Origin: Paraburkholderia sp. BL10I2N1
Lineage (GTDB): Bacteria > Pseudomonadota > Gammaproteobacteria > Burkholderiales > Burkholderiaceae
Reading direction: 5' to 3'
Assembly (NCBI RefSeq): GCF_004361815.1
Contig: NZ_SNWA01000001.1
Coordinates: 1,240,001-1,304,000 of the forward strand
Length of the DNA: 64,000 nucleotides
The notes beneath the pieces were generated by a model. That model was given only the letters and a program-made list of their open reading frames with translations. It was not told the origin of the DNA and did no database searches. This document shows, piece after piece, positions 18,766 through 26,798 of the stretch (the first letter of the stretch is position 1; every line of letters begins with the position of its first letter). The translations under genes and the position numbers were made by a program.

Positions 18766-20187
18766 TTAGTAGCGATAGTGGTTCGGCTTGAACGGACCGC
18801 TCTTGTCGACGCCGATGTAGCCAGCCTGTTCGTCGGACAGCACGGTCAGGTTTGCGCCGATACGCGCCAGATGCAGACGCGCGACCTTTTCGTCGAGCTG
18901 CTTCGGCAACACGTACACCTTGTTCTCGTACTTGTCGCCCTGCGTGAACAGTTCGATCTGCGCGAGCGTCTGGTTCGTGAACGAGTTCGACATCACGAAC
19001 GACGGGTGGCCCGTCGCGCAACCGAGGTTCACGAGGCGGCCTTCAGCCAGCAGGATCACGCGCTTGCCGTCCGGGAAGATGATGTGATCGACCTGCGGCT
19101 TGATGTTGTCCCACGTGTACTGACGCGTCGATGCAACGTCGATTTCCGAGTCGAAGTGACCGATGTTGCAGACGATCGCGTTGTGGCGCATCGCCTTCAT
19201 GTGGTCGTGGCCGATCACGTGGTAGTTGCCGGTCGCGGTCACGAAGATGTCAGCCTTGTCGGCGGCGTATTCCATCGTCACGACGCGGTAGCCTTCCATG
19301 GCAGCCTGCAGCGCGCAGATCGGATCGATTTCCGTGACCCACACCGTCGCGCCCAGACCGCGCAGCGACTGCGCACAGCCCTTGCCCACATCGCCGTAAC
19401 CAGCAACAACCGCGATCTTGCCGGCGATCATCACGTCGGTCGCGCGCTTGATGCCGTCGACGAGCGATTCACGGCAGCCATACAGGTTGTCGAACTTCGA
19501 CTTCGTCACCGAATCGTTGACGTTGATCGCCGGGAACGGCAGACGACCTTCCTTCTCCATCTGGTACAGGCGGTGCACGCCGGTCGTGGTTTCTTCGGTG
19601 ACGCCCTGGATGTGCTTGAGGCGCGTCGAGTACCACACCGGATCGGCATCCAGATGACGGGCGATCGACTTGTACAGCGCCACTTCTTCCTCGTTGGTCG
19701 GCTTTGCGATCACCGAGCGGTCCTGCTCGGCCTTCGAGCCGAGGATCAGCAGCAACGTGGCGTCGCCGCCGTCGTCGAGGATCATGTTGGCGAATTCGCC
19801 GTTCGGCCATTCGAAGATGCGGTGCGAGTATTCCCAGTATTCGTCGAGCGTTTCGCCCTTGTATGCGAACACCGGCGTGCCGCCCTTGGCGATCGCCGCG
19901 GCGGCGTGGTCCTGGGTCGAGAAGATGTTGCACGATGCCCAGCGGACGTCGGCGCCGAGCGCCTTCAGTGTCTCGATCAGCACGCCGGTCTGGATCGTCA
20001 TGTGCAGCGAGCCCGCCACGCGTGCGCCCTTCAGCGGTTGCTGCGCCTTGTACTCGTCACGGATCTGCACGAGGCCGGGCATTTCCGTCTCGGCGATGTT
20101 GAGTTCCTTGCGGCCCCAGTCGGCGAGCGACAGGTCGGCAACGATGAAGTCCTTGGAATCTTTGGAATCGTAAACTGCGGCGTTCAT
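18766..20187 (-). CDS. ahcY: S-adenosylhomocysteine hydrolase
   Basis: Reversibly splits S-adenosylhomocysteine into adenosine and homocysteine, relieving methyltransferase inhibition. The 473-residue protein includes [30 protein letters not shown], the NAD-binding [15 protein letters not shown] near residue 265, and the C-terminal [13 protein letters not shown] that contributes Lys and Tyr to the neighbouring active site. The start at 20187 follows AGAAAGGAGGG. The open frame continues upstream through the SAH riboswitch, which is not coding. It is the first gene of an operon with the holin-like gene and metF. Confidence 0.97.
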   Translation of the reverse strand: MNAAVYDSKDSKDFIVADLSLADWGRKELNIAETEMPGLVQIRDEYKAQQPLKGARVAGSLHMTIQTGVLIETLKALGADVRWASCNIFSTQDHAAAAIAKGGTPVFAYKGETLDEYWEYSHRIFEWPNGEFANMILDDGGDATLLLILGSKAEQDRSVIAKPTNEEEVALYKSIARHLDADPVWYSTRLKHIQGVTEETTTGVHRLYQMEKEGRLPFPAINVNDSVTKSKFDNLYGCRESLVDGIKRATDVMIAGKIAVVAGYGDVGKGCAQSLRGLGATVWVTEIDPICALQAAMEGYRVVTMEYAADKADIFVTATGNYHVIGHDHMKAMRHNAIVCNIGHFDSEIDVASTRQYTWDNIKPQVDHIIFPDGKRVILLAEGRLVNLGCATGHPSFVMSNSFTNQTLAQIELFTQGDKYENKVYVLPKQLDEKVARLHLARIGANLTVLSDEQAGYIGVDKSGPFKPNHYRY

Positions 20188-20222
20188 CACGCCCTCCTTT
20201 CTAAAATTGACTAGAAATTTGA

Positions 20223-20350
20223 CGTGAGCGCGGTTCGATGCGGTGGATGGAAAGCGCGTGGCGCATTCTAGCCGTCCGATTGAAGCCTCCGAGCCTGGCG
20301 GGCGGCATGCGAACGCAGATTCGCTGTGCCCGTCGCAACGCTCCTCGAAG
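20223..20350 (-). promoter_or_regulatory. SAH riboswitch in the ahcY leader
   Basis: The minus-strand leader contains the conserved blocks of the SAH aptamer in order: CGAGGAGCGTTGCGACGGG (20347-20329), a variable stem, CAGGCTCG (20298-20291), and about 60 nt later CCGCGCTCAC. P1 forms between CGAG and CTCG. The pseudoknot can form between GAGCGT and GCGCTC (20231-20226). Position directly upstream of ahcY is the known context. SAH binding turns the gene on. The aptamer is recognised from memory of the consensus; no covariance model was run. Confidence 0.85.
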
Positions 20351-20360
20351 ACGAACGGCG

Positions 20361-20369
20361 ATTGTAGCA
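20361..20369 (-). promoter_or_regulatory. Extended -10 promoter for ahcY
   Basis: TGCTACAAT on the minus strand is an extended -10 element (TGn plus TACAAT). It would start transcription at about 20354, a few bases before the riboswitch begins. No good -35 is present, as is usual with extended -10 sites. Confidence 0.6.
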
Positions 20370-20444
20370 AATCGAGATGGATTCGGGATGTCTGAAATGC
20401 GGGGGGAACGCGTGGCTTATTGCGCTGCCGCAACCGACGCTTCG

Positions 20445-21167
20445 TCAGACTGGCAAAAAGCCCAGCGCCGGCGCGAGCAGCACCATCACGACACCAGCGA
20501 TCATCATCGTCAGGCTGGCGACGACGCCCTCCTCGCTGCCCAGTTCGCGCGCCTTCGCCGTGCCCACACCGTGGGCCGCCGCGCCGAACAGCGCGCCGCG
20601 CGCGAGGCGCGTGCGCAGCGGCACGAGCGCCAGCACGATTTCGCCGAACAGCATCCCGCAGACGCCCGTCGCAATCACGAAGAGCGCCGTCAGGTCCTTC
20701 GGCGCGCCGATCTTGTCGGAGACTGCAAGAGCGAACGGCGTGGACACCGAGCGCGTCATCAGGCTGCGCTGAAGTTCAGGGGACAGGTGCAACAGCCTGG
20801 CCAGCGCAAGCGACCCGCCCACCGCGACGATGATCCCGACCGTCACGCCGACCGTCAGCGAAATCCAGTGCCGTTTCATCAGGTCGCGGTATTCGTAGAT
20901 CGGCACCGCGAACGCGACCGTGGCGGGGCCGAGCAGCCACATCAACCAGCGCGTGTCCTCGAAATAGACCGGATACGGAATATGCGCGGCCAGCACGATC
21001 ACTGCCAGCACCACCGGCACGGCGAGAAGCGGCGTCAGCCAGGGCCTCCTGAAGCGCGCGTACAGGCGCTTCGAGGCGAAATAGAGCGCGACCGTCAGCA
21101 CGAGGCAGCCGGCCGCGATCAGCGGTGAAGCGTCATCAGCGAAAAGGGAGGAATAGAAGGCGTTCAT
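20445..21167 (-). CDS. lrgB: LrgB/CidB family membrane protein
   Basis: About 240 residues and eight predicted membrane segments. The family motif region shows [24 protein letters not shown] and later [17 protein letters not shown] and GVCGMLFGE. LrgB/CidB proteins work with LrgA/CidA in holin-like control of murein hydrolases or in export of small overflow metabolites such as pyruvate or glycolate. An in-frame GTG seven codons upstream (21188) is an alternative start. It lies 42 bp downstream of lrgA on the same strand, divergent from a LysR regulator. Confidence 0.88.
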   Translation of the reverse strand: MNAFYSSLFADDASPLIAAGCLVLTVALYFASKRLYARFRRPWLTPLLAVPVVLAVIVLAAHIPYPVYFEDTRWLMWLLGPATVAFAVPIYEYRDLMKRHWISLTVGVTVGIIVAVGGSLALARLLHLSPELQRSLMTRSVSTPFALAVSDKIGAPKDLTALFVIATGVCGMLFGEIVLALVPLRTRLARGALFGAAAHGVGTAKARELGSEEGVVASLTMMIAGVVMVLLAPALGFLPV

Positions 21168-21209
21168 GAGCGGGACTGTAGGCGTCACATCACGTCACAT
21201 CACGCCACA

Positions 21210-21656
21210 TCAGGCGCGAGCGGCGTGGCGCGTGACCAGCACGCGACGCAGCGCAAGACGGCGTTCGAGCCGCGCGGCCTGCTCGACGGCGAACGCCACC
21301 GCCACCATCACCATCAGCGTGCCCGCGACGACCACCACGGCGAGACGCCAGCCGTCTTCCTTGAAGAGGCCACCGTATTGCACCGCCGCGACCGCTGCGG
21401 GAATAAAGAAGAGCAGCATGTCGGACAGCAGCCAGTCGGCGCCGGCCTTGATCCAGCGCGACGGCAGGCCGCCGCAGAACAGCAGCGCGAGCAAGGCGGC
21501 GAGGCCGACCACGCCGCCCGGTACCGGCAATCCAAGCCGACGCACCAGCAAATCGGCGACGTACCATACGCCAGCCAGCGCAGTACTCTGGAGCGCGATC
21601 CGGGCGACACGGACCACGCCCGCGGACGCAGCTTGAGTCGAAAAACGTGTCGTCAT
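21210..21656 (-). CDS. lrgA: LrgA/CidA family membrane protein
   Basis: A 148-residue membrane protein with four hydrophobic segments. Family signatures are GLPVPGGVVGLAALLALLF and ADWLLSDMLLFFIPAAVAAVQY, which precede the last spans. The ATG at 21656 has TGGGGA upstream; the open frame reaches 18 codons further without family support. With lrgB it forms the holin/antiholin-like pair. The divergent LysR gene is the likely activator, as CidR is for cid. Confidence 0.87.
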   Translation of the reverse strand: MTTRFSTQAASAGVVRVARIALQSTALAGVWYVADLLVRRLGLPVPGGVVGLAALLALLFCGGLPSRWIKAGADWLLSDMLLFFIPAAVAAVQYGGLFKEDGWRLAVVVVAGTLMVMVAVAFAVEQAARLERRLALRRVLVTRHAARA

Positions 21657-21770
21657 GGCAATCCCCAGGTGGACTTTTGATGAAAGTGAGTATAGGTTGC
21701 ACCGCAACATAAATATAATGACTTAACATCATTCACTTCATTCCAATCTGGAATCGAGGAGCCGTTGACC
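21657..21770. promoter_or_regulatory. Divergent lrgA/LysR control region with a T-N11-A LysR box
   Basis: ATTCCA-ATC-TGGAAT at 21740-21754 is a perfect dyad that contains T-N11-A, the LysR-type core. It lies just before the regulator's ribosome site, so autorepression is plausible. A second dyad, GTTGC-ACC-GCAAC (21696-21708), lies beside a TATACT on the minus strand (21694-21689) that could be the lrgA -10. Confidence 0.6.
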
Positions 21771-22736
21771 GTGGAACTGCGCGCCCTGCGTTATTTTGTT
21801 GAAGTCGTTCGTCAGCAAAGCTTCACCGTCGCGGCCGAGCAGATGTTCGTCACGCAGCCGACCATCAGCAAGATGGTGAAGTCGCTGGAAGACGAAATCG
21901 GCTCCCCGCTGCTGCTGCGCGATGGCCGCCAGATGGTCCTCACCGACGCCGGCCGGATCGTCTACCAGCGCGGTCAGGACGTGCTGGCCGCACACGCGCA
22001 GTTGCAGGCCGAGCTGAACGATCTCGGCACGCTAGGCAGCGGCGAAGTGACCATCGGTATTCCGCCGATGGGCGGCTCGCTTTTCACGCCCGCGATCGCC
22101 GCCTTCCGGCAGCGCTACCCGAAAATCGACCTGAAGCTGTTCGAGCAGGGTTCGCGGGCGATCGAAGCCGCACTGATCAGCGGTGAACTGGAACTGGGCG
22201 GCGTGCTGCTGCCCGTCGATCCGGAGATGATCGACGTGCTGCCGGTTACCCGCCAGGTGCTGTGGCTCGTCGCACGCCACGCTTCGCGCTGGGACGACCT
22301 GCGCGAGGTGCCGCTTGCAGTGCTCGCGATGGAGCCGTTCGTGTTTTACGGCGAAAGTCTCGCGCTCAACGACGTCGTGCTGAACGCCTGCCGGCAGGCC
22401 GGCTTCGCGCCGACCATCGTCGGACGCAGCGGACATTGGGATTTCATGGCGGCGCTGGTGCAGGCGGGCGTCGGCATCGCGCTCTTGCCCGCGCCTTACT
22501 GCCGGCGACTCGACGCGACGCAGTTCACCTGCCGGCCGGTCGTCGAACCGGAAATTCCGTGGGAAATGGCGATCGGCTGGCGGCGCAACGGCTATCTGTC
22601 GCACGCGGCACGCGCGTGGCTCGACGTCGCCCGCGAGACGCTGCCGGGCCAGGCCGGCAGCGATTTCATGCATGCGCCAATGCCCGATAATGCCGAACCA
22701 GCGGCGAGCCAGCTAGCCGATCACACGCCCAAATGA
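21771..22736 (+). CDS. LysR-family transcriptional regulator (CidR-like)
   Basis: A 321-residue regulator. The N-terminal winged HTH reads ELRALRYFVEVVRQQSFTVAAEQMFVTQPTISKMVK in consecutive parts, with the recognition helix around QPTISKMVKSLE near residues 31-42. The effector domain follows from residue 90. GTG at 21771 stands nine bases from GAGGAG; the TTG two codons earlier is too close. Divergence from lrgAB points to control of that pair. LysR proteins of this position often respond to carboxylic acids, but no ligand can be read here. Confidence 0.88.
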   Translation: MELRALRYFVEVVRQQSFTVAAEQMFVTQPTISKMVKSLEDEIGSPLLLRDGRQMVLTDAGRIVYQRGQDVLAAHAQLQAELNDLGTLGSGEVTIGIPPMGGSLFTPAIAAFRQRYPKIDLKLFEQGSRAIEAALISGELELGGVLLPVDPEMIDVLPVTRQVLWLVARHASRWDDLREVPLAVLAMEPFVFYGESLALNDVVLNACRQAGFAPTIVGRSGHWDFMAALVQAGVGIALLPAPYCRRLDATQFTCRPVVEPEIPWEMAIGWRRNGYLSHAARAWLDVARETLPGQAGSDFMHAPMPDNAEPAASQLADHTPK

Positions 22737-22907
22737 AACATGCCGCCCGGCTCAGGCCGACCGGCATGTTGACGAACAGGTTGCGTTCCGTGTGAGGGCC
22801 AACCTCGATCAGTGCGATCGAGGCATCGGGACAACTGTCCGCAAGCCGGCCTGCCCAGCGCACAGCCGCCTGAGCCCTGCACCGACAATGATGTAGTCGT
22901 ATTGCAT
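22733..22907 (-). pseudogene. Decayed N-terminal fragment of a GMC-family oxidoreductase
   Basis: Starts well (TAAGGAGGAG site, ATG at 22907) with MQYDYIIVGAG, the FAD-binding start of choline dehydrogenase-type enzymes. It is then frameshifted: the next homologous pieces, SGGCAL and AGRLADSCPDASIALIEVG, then NLFVNMPVGL, lie in other minus frames. Homology stops after about 60 residues, against roughly 530-560 for an intact enzyme. The rest is missing, and the LysR gene's 3' end abuts it. It is a remnant, not a working gene. Confidence 0.7.
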
Positions 22908-23212
22908 CCGCTCCTCCTTAGGCGGGTCGCGTTGTTCGCGAACCCTGTCTCGTGCACACTCGTCCACGTGTGCTGACGCGCATTGTAGGGACGCGATCGC
23001 GCGCGAAACGGCTTCGCATCAGAGCGATCCCTCTAAACGAAACCCGCGCCGCACCCTATGATAAAAAGTTGTCGCCTGCCTTCAGGCTGAGAGCGTGACC
23101 TTCAGACGTAGCGGAAAGCGTGGCGCAAAACGCGCCGCCCATCGTTGCGCGACACAGCAGGCGCCGATAAAACAAACCATGCCGGCGCGCATCCGGTGAA
23201 TGGAGACAGCAG
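22908..23212. other. Non-coding 305 bp upstream of aidB
   Basis: No gene is seen. It contains scattered short dyads such as GCACAC...GTGTGC and a GCCGATAA at 23163-23170 that lacks a matching -35. The aidB promoter should be here, but I cannot place it. Confidence 0.4.
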
Positions 23213-24889
23213 ATGGAATCGCACTGCCCCGGCAAGACGCATGACGTGACCAACCAGGTCCCGCCGCTTGCGGACTACAACCTGTTCGAAAGCGATGCCG
23301 CTCTCGCCGCCGCTGTCGATCGCGACGGCGCGGGCTGGCACCGCGACGCATTGCAGCGCTACGGCGCCGCGCTCACGACGCCGGACATCCTCGCCCTCGC
23401 CGACCTCGCAAACCGTCACACGCCCGAACTCTTCACGCATTCACCGCGCGGCGAACGCATCGACGCGCTGGAGTTTCATCCTTCATGGCATACGTTGCTC
23501 GCGTTGCTGCGGCGCGAAGGGCTGCTTGCGCTGCCTTTTTCAGATCCGCAGCGCGGCGCGATGGCCGCGCGCTGCGCTGGCTACTATCTGCATGCGCAGC
23601 TTGAATCGGGTTCGCTGTGTCCGCTAACGATGACCTTCGCCAGCATTCCGGTGCTGCAACGTGAGCCCGCGCTTTTTGAAACGTTGCGCGACAAGCTCTA
23701 CACCCGCCAGCACGATCCGCGCGACCTGCCGCTTGCGCAGAAAGCGTCGATGATGATCGGCATGGGAATGACCGAGAAACAGGGCGGCTCGGACGTGCGC
23801 AGCAACCAGACCCGCGCGTTCGCGGCGGGCAACGGCAGCGGTCGTGGCGCGCCATACCGGCTCGTCGGGCACAAATGGTTTTTCTCGGCGCCGCAGTGCG
23901 ACGCGCATCTGGTGCTTGCGCGCACCGGCGATCACGAAGGCCTGTCGTGCTTCTTCGTGCCGCGCTTCGCGCCCGACGGCAGCAAAAACGCGGTGCAGAT
24001 CCAGCGCCTCAAGAACAAGCTCGGCAACCGCTCCAACGCAAGCGGCGAAGTCGAATTTCTCGACGCATACGGCATGCTGATCGGCGACGAAGGACGCGGC
24101 GTGCCCACCATCATCGAGATGGCGAACTACACGCGGCTCGACTGCGTGATCGGCAGCGCGGGGCTCATGCGCGCCGCGCTCGTGCAGGCGATCCATCACG
24201 CGCGGCATCGCAGCGCATTCGGCCGGCATCTTGCCGACCAGCCGCTGATGCGCAACGTGCTGGCCGACCTCGCGCTCGAATCCGAAGCGGCGACTGTCCT
24301 GTTCATGCGCCTCGCTCGCGCCTTCGAAGACGCCGCGAACGCGCCCGAAGAGCGTGCGTGGCGGCGCATCGTCACACCGGCGGCGAAGTACTGGGTGTGC
24401 AAGCGCGCGCTCGAATTCACCGGCGAAGCGATGGAGGTCTGGGGCGGCAACGGCTACGTCGAAGAAGGCCCGATGGCGCGCTTCTATCGAGAAGCGCCGG
24501 TCAATTCGATCTGGGAAGGCTCGGGCAACGTGATGTGCCTCGACGTGCTGCGTGCGATGGAGCGCGAGCCCGAAGCGGCACAGGCGCTCTTCGCCGCGTG
24601 GCGCAGCACGGCGCAGGTGCATCCCGCTCTGGGGGCGGCGCTCGACCGGCTTGCCGCCGCACTCAGCAGCGCACCCGATCTGCGCGAGGCCGCAGCGCGC
24701 CGCATCGCCCAGTCGATCGTTCTCATCGCTCAGGCGACCTTGCTCGTTGAGCACGCACCGGCGCAAGCCGCGGATGCTTTCATCGCGACGCGGCTCGCCG
24801 ACGGCTGCGGCGAAAGCGGGCGCGTATACGGCACGCTGCCGGCCGCGTTCGACCACGCGATGATCATCGCCCGCGCGTTTGCAGCTTGA
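23213..24889 (+). CDS. aidB: AidB-like acyl-CoA dehydrogenase family protein (alkylation response)
   Basis: A 558-residue flavoprotein. The order of motifs follows E. coli AidB closely: N-terminal SDAALAAAVDRDGAGW-like start, GSLCPLTMTFA, GMGMTEKQGGSDVRSNQTRA (flavin region), YRLVGHKWFFSAPQCDAHLVLA, LKNKLGNRSNASGEVEF and REAPVNSIWEGSGNVMCLDVLRA. AidB binds FAD and DNA and is induced by alkylating agents; its substrate is unsettled. Some annotators call these isovaleryl-CoA dehydrogenases. The ATG follows GGAGACAGCAG. The aldehyde dehydrogenase gene follows 83 bp later. Confidence 0.88.
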   Translation: MESHCPGKTHDVTNQVPPLADYNLFESDAALAAAVDRDGAGWHRDALQRYGAALTTPDILALADLANRHTPELFTHSPRGERIDALEFHPSWHTLLALLRREGLLALPFSDPQRGAMAARCAGYYLHAQLESGSLCPLTMTFASIPVLQREPALFETLRDKLYTRQHDPRDLPLAQKASMMIGMGMTEKQGGSDVRSNQTRAFAAGNGSGRGAPYRLVGHKWFFSAPQCDAHLVLARTGDHEGLSCFFVPRFAPDGSKNAVQIQRLKNKLGNRSNASGEVEFLDAYGMLIGDEGRGVPTIIEMANYTRLDCVIGSAGLMRAALVQAIHHARHRSAFGRHLADQPLMRNVLADLALESEAATVLFMRLARAFEDAANAPEERAWRRIVTPAAKYWVCKRALEFTGEAMEVWGGNGYVEEGPMARFYREAPVNSIWEGSGNVMCLDVLRAMEREPEAAQALFAAWRSTAQVHPALGAALDRLAAALSSAPDLREAAARRIAQSIVLIAQATLLVEHAPAQAADAFIATRLADGCGESGRVYGTLPAAFDHAMIIARAFAA

Positions 24890-24972
24890 TCGTCCGCGTC
24901 GCGCGTAGTGTCGACGCAGGTTCAGATACGGCAAACGCGACCATACGCGTACTGACTCCAGGATGGGGGCTC

Positions 24973-26412
24973 ATGAAAAACGATCTACCTGACGTGGCCG
25001 CGCTCGAAGCGCTGCTGCGCGAACAGCGGAACGCGTACCTGCGTGCGCCTTATCCGTCGTGGGAGACACGCGCCGCGCATCTGAGGGCGCTGCTCAGGAT
25101 GCTGCTCGATCACCGCGACGCGCTGGCCGATGCCATCAGCGCGGATTTCGGCAATCGCGCGAAGCAGGAGGTGTTGCTCGCTGAATTCCTGCTCGTGAAG
25201 AATGAGATCGACGGCGCGCTGCGTCACGGCAGGCGCTGGATGAAGGCGCAGCGACGCAGCACCAACAAATGGCTGTTGCCGGCGCGTGTGAAAGTCGTGC
25301 CGCAGCCGCTTGGCGTAGTCGGCATCATCGCGCCGTGGAATTATCCCGTGCTGCTCGCCGCCGGTCCGCTCATCAGCGCGCTCACGGCAGGCAACCGCGC
25401 GATCATCAAGATGTCGGAGCTGACGCCGCGCACCTCGGCGCTCTTCGAGCAACTGATCGCACAGACCTTCGCGCGCGATCATGTGGCGGTCGTCAACGGC
25501 GACGCCGCGTTTGCCGCCGCCTTCAGCACGCAGCCATTCGATCACCTGCTCTTCACCGGTTCGACGCAGGTGGGCCGTCACGTCATGCGCGCCGCCGCCG
25601 ACAACCTCACACCCGTCACGCTCGAACTGGGCGGTAAGTCGCCGGCGATCGTCGGACCGCACGCGCGCTTCGACTACGCGGTGGCGAACCTCGTCACCGG
25701 CAAGACGCTCAACGCGTGTCAAACCTGCGTGGCGCCTGACTATGTGCTGGTGCCGCGCGGCAAGGAGCAGGCGTTCATCGACCGCGCCCGCGTGCAGATG
25801 AAGAAGCTGTACCCCGACTTCGCCCGCAACCGCGATTACACGACGATCATCAGCGCGCGTCATTTCGAGCGCCTGCAGCGGCTCGCCGAGGAAGCGCAGG
25901 CGTGCGGCGCACAGCTGCATCCGCTAGCCGACCTTCCCGGCGCACCCGGGAGCGGGCTGTGCGATCCCGACACGCGCCGCTTTCCGCTCGTTGCCATAAC
26001 GAACGCACCCGACGAATCGGCCCTGATGCAGGAGGAAATCTTTGGTCCGCTGCTGCCTGTCGTCCCCTACGACACACTCGATGACGCGATCGCCTACATC
26101 AACGCGCGGCCGAGGCCCCTCTCGCTCTATCTCTACGACGACGACGCCGCGACGATCGAACGCGTGACGCACGAAACGGTTGCGGGCGGCATGGCCGTCA
26201 ACGAAACGCTGATGCATCTCGCGTGCGAGAGCCTGCCGTTTGGCGGCGTCGGCGCGAGCGGGATGGGCGCGTATCACGGCCACGAAGGCTTCGTGACGTT
26301 TTCGAAGATGAAACCCGTGTTGCAGCAGGCGCGCCTGAACGCGCGCGCCCTGGTCGCGCCGCCCTACGGCAGGGTGTTCAACGTGCTGATCAGGCTGATG
26401 ATGCGGTTCTAG
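24973..26412 (+). CDS. Aldehyde dehydrogenase, coniferyl-aldehyde dehydrogenase type
   Basis: NAD(P)-dependent aldehyde oxidation in the cytosol; 479 residues. VVGIIAPWNYPVLLAAGPL (near residue 115), LFTGSTQVGRHV, LELGGKSPAIV with the general-base Glu, and NACQTCVAPDYV with the catalytic Cys are all present. The C-terminal PFGGVGASGMGAYHG is typical of the membrane-associated ALDH3 / coniferyl class. The ATG at 24973 follows GGATGGGGG. The frame extends further upstream without similarity. Substrate is not known; medium or aromatic aldehydes are plausible. Confidence 0.88.
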   Translation: MKNDLPDVAALEALLREQRNAYLRAPYPSWETRAAHLRALLRMLLDHRDALADAISADFGNRAKQEVLLAEFLLVKNEIDGALRHGRRWMKAQRRSTNKWLLPARVKVVPQPLGVVGIIAPWNYPVLLAAGPLISALTAGNRAIIKMSELTPRTSALFEQLIAQTFARDHVAVVNGDAAFAAAFSTQPFDHLLFTGSTQVGRHVMRAAADNLTPVTLELGGKSPAIVGPHARFDYAVANLVTGKTLNACQTCVAPDYVLVPRGKEQAFIDRARVQMKKLYPDFARNRDYTTIISARHFERLQRLAEEAQACGAQLHPLADLPGAPGSGLCDPDTRRFPLVAITNAPDESALMQEEIFGPLLPVVPYDTLDDAIAYINARPRPLSLYLYDDDAATIERVTHETVAGGMAVNETLMHLACESLPFGGVGASGMGAYHGHEGFVTFSKMKPVLQQARLNARALVAPPYGRVFNVLIRLMMRF

Positions 26413-26441
26413 TCCGCGCAGGCCATGCCGCGCGGCCCGGG

Positions 26442-26798
26442 TTAGCGCGCCGCGCCGCCGCTTCCGCTTTCCGGTGTGCCCGATGTCGTTTCGACGACAG
26501 TTGCAGGCTCGGCGCCGGGCGCATCGTCGGCCGCGCCGCTTTCCAGCCGGTGCAGCCACGCCAGCAGTTCCGCGACCGCCTGATACAGCTGCGGCGGAAT
26601 CCTCGTGTCGAGGTCGACCTGCATCAGCAACGACACCATCTCCGGCGCCTCGTGCACATACAGGCCGGCCTCTTTGGCCCGCTGCACGATCATGTCCGCG
26701 ACGAGACCGTAGCCCTTCGCCACCACGCGCGGCGCAGCGTCGCCCAACTGCGAATCGTAGACGAGCGCCGCCGCGCTCCGGCGATGCGTGCGGCTCAT
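26442..26798 (-). CDS. Stand-alone FlhB C-domain-like protein (FlhX/YlqH type)
   Basis: A 118-residue soluble protein matching only the cytoplasmic C-domain of the flagellar export switch FlhB. It begins MSRTHRRSAAALVYD, so it starts almost exactly where mature FlhB does after NP/TH autocleavage, then APRVVAKG and IPPQLYQAVAELLAWLHRL follow. The four FlhB membrane helices and the cleavable Asn-Pro are absent. The last 30 residues are Ala/Gly-rich. It overlaps the FliK-like gene by ATGA, suggesting that a FliK partner and an FlhB-C mimic act together in secretion-substrate switching. Confidence 0.82.
   Translation of the reverse strand: MSRTHRRSAAALVYDSQLGDAAPRVVAKGYGLVADMIVQRAKEAGLYVHEAPEMVSLLMQVDLDTRIPPQLYQAVAELLAWLHRLESGAADDAPGAEPATVVETTSGTPESGSGGAAR

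Noticed and set aside
23080..23100. GGCTGAGA-like string as part of a TPP riboswitch
   Set aside because: The other conserved TPP aptamer blocks are missing and no thiamine gene follows.
23163..23170. GCCGATAA upstream of aidB as a sigma-28 -10 element
   Set aside because: The position 15 bases upstream has no TAAA/TCAA and the gene is not flagellar, so the match is probably chance.
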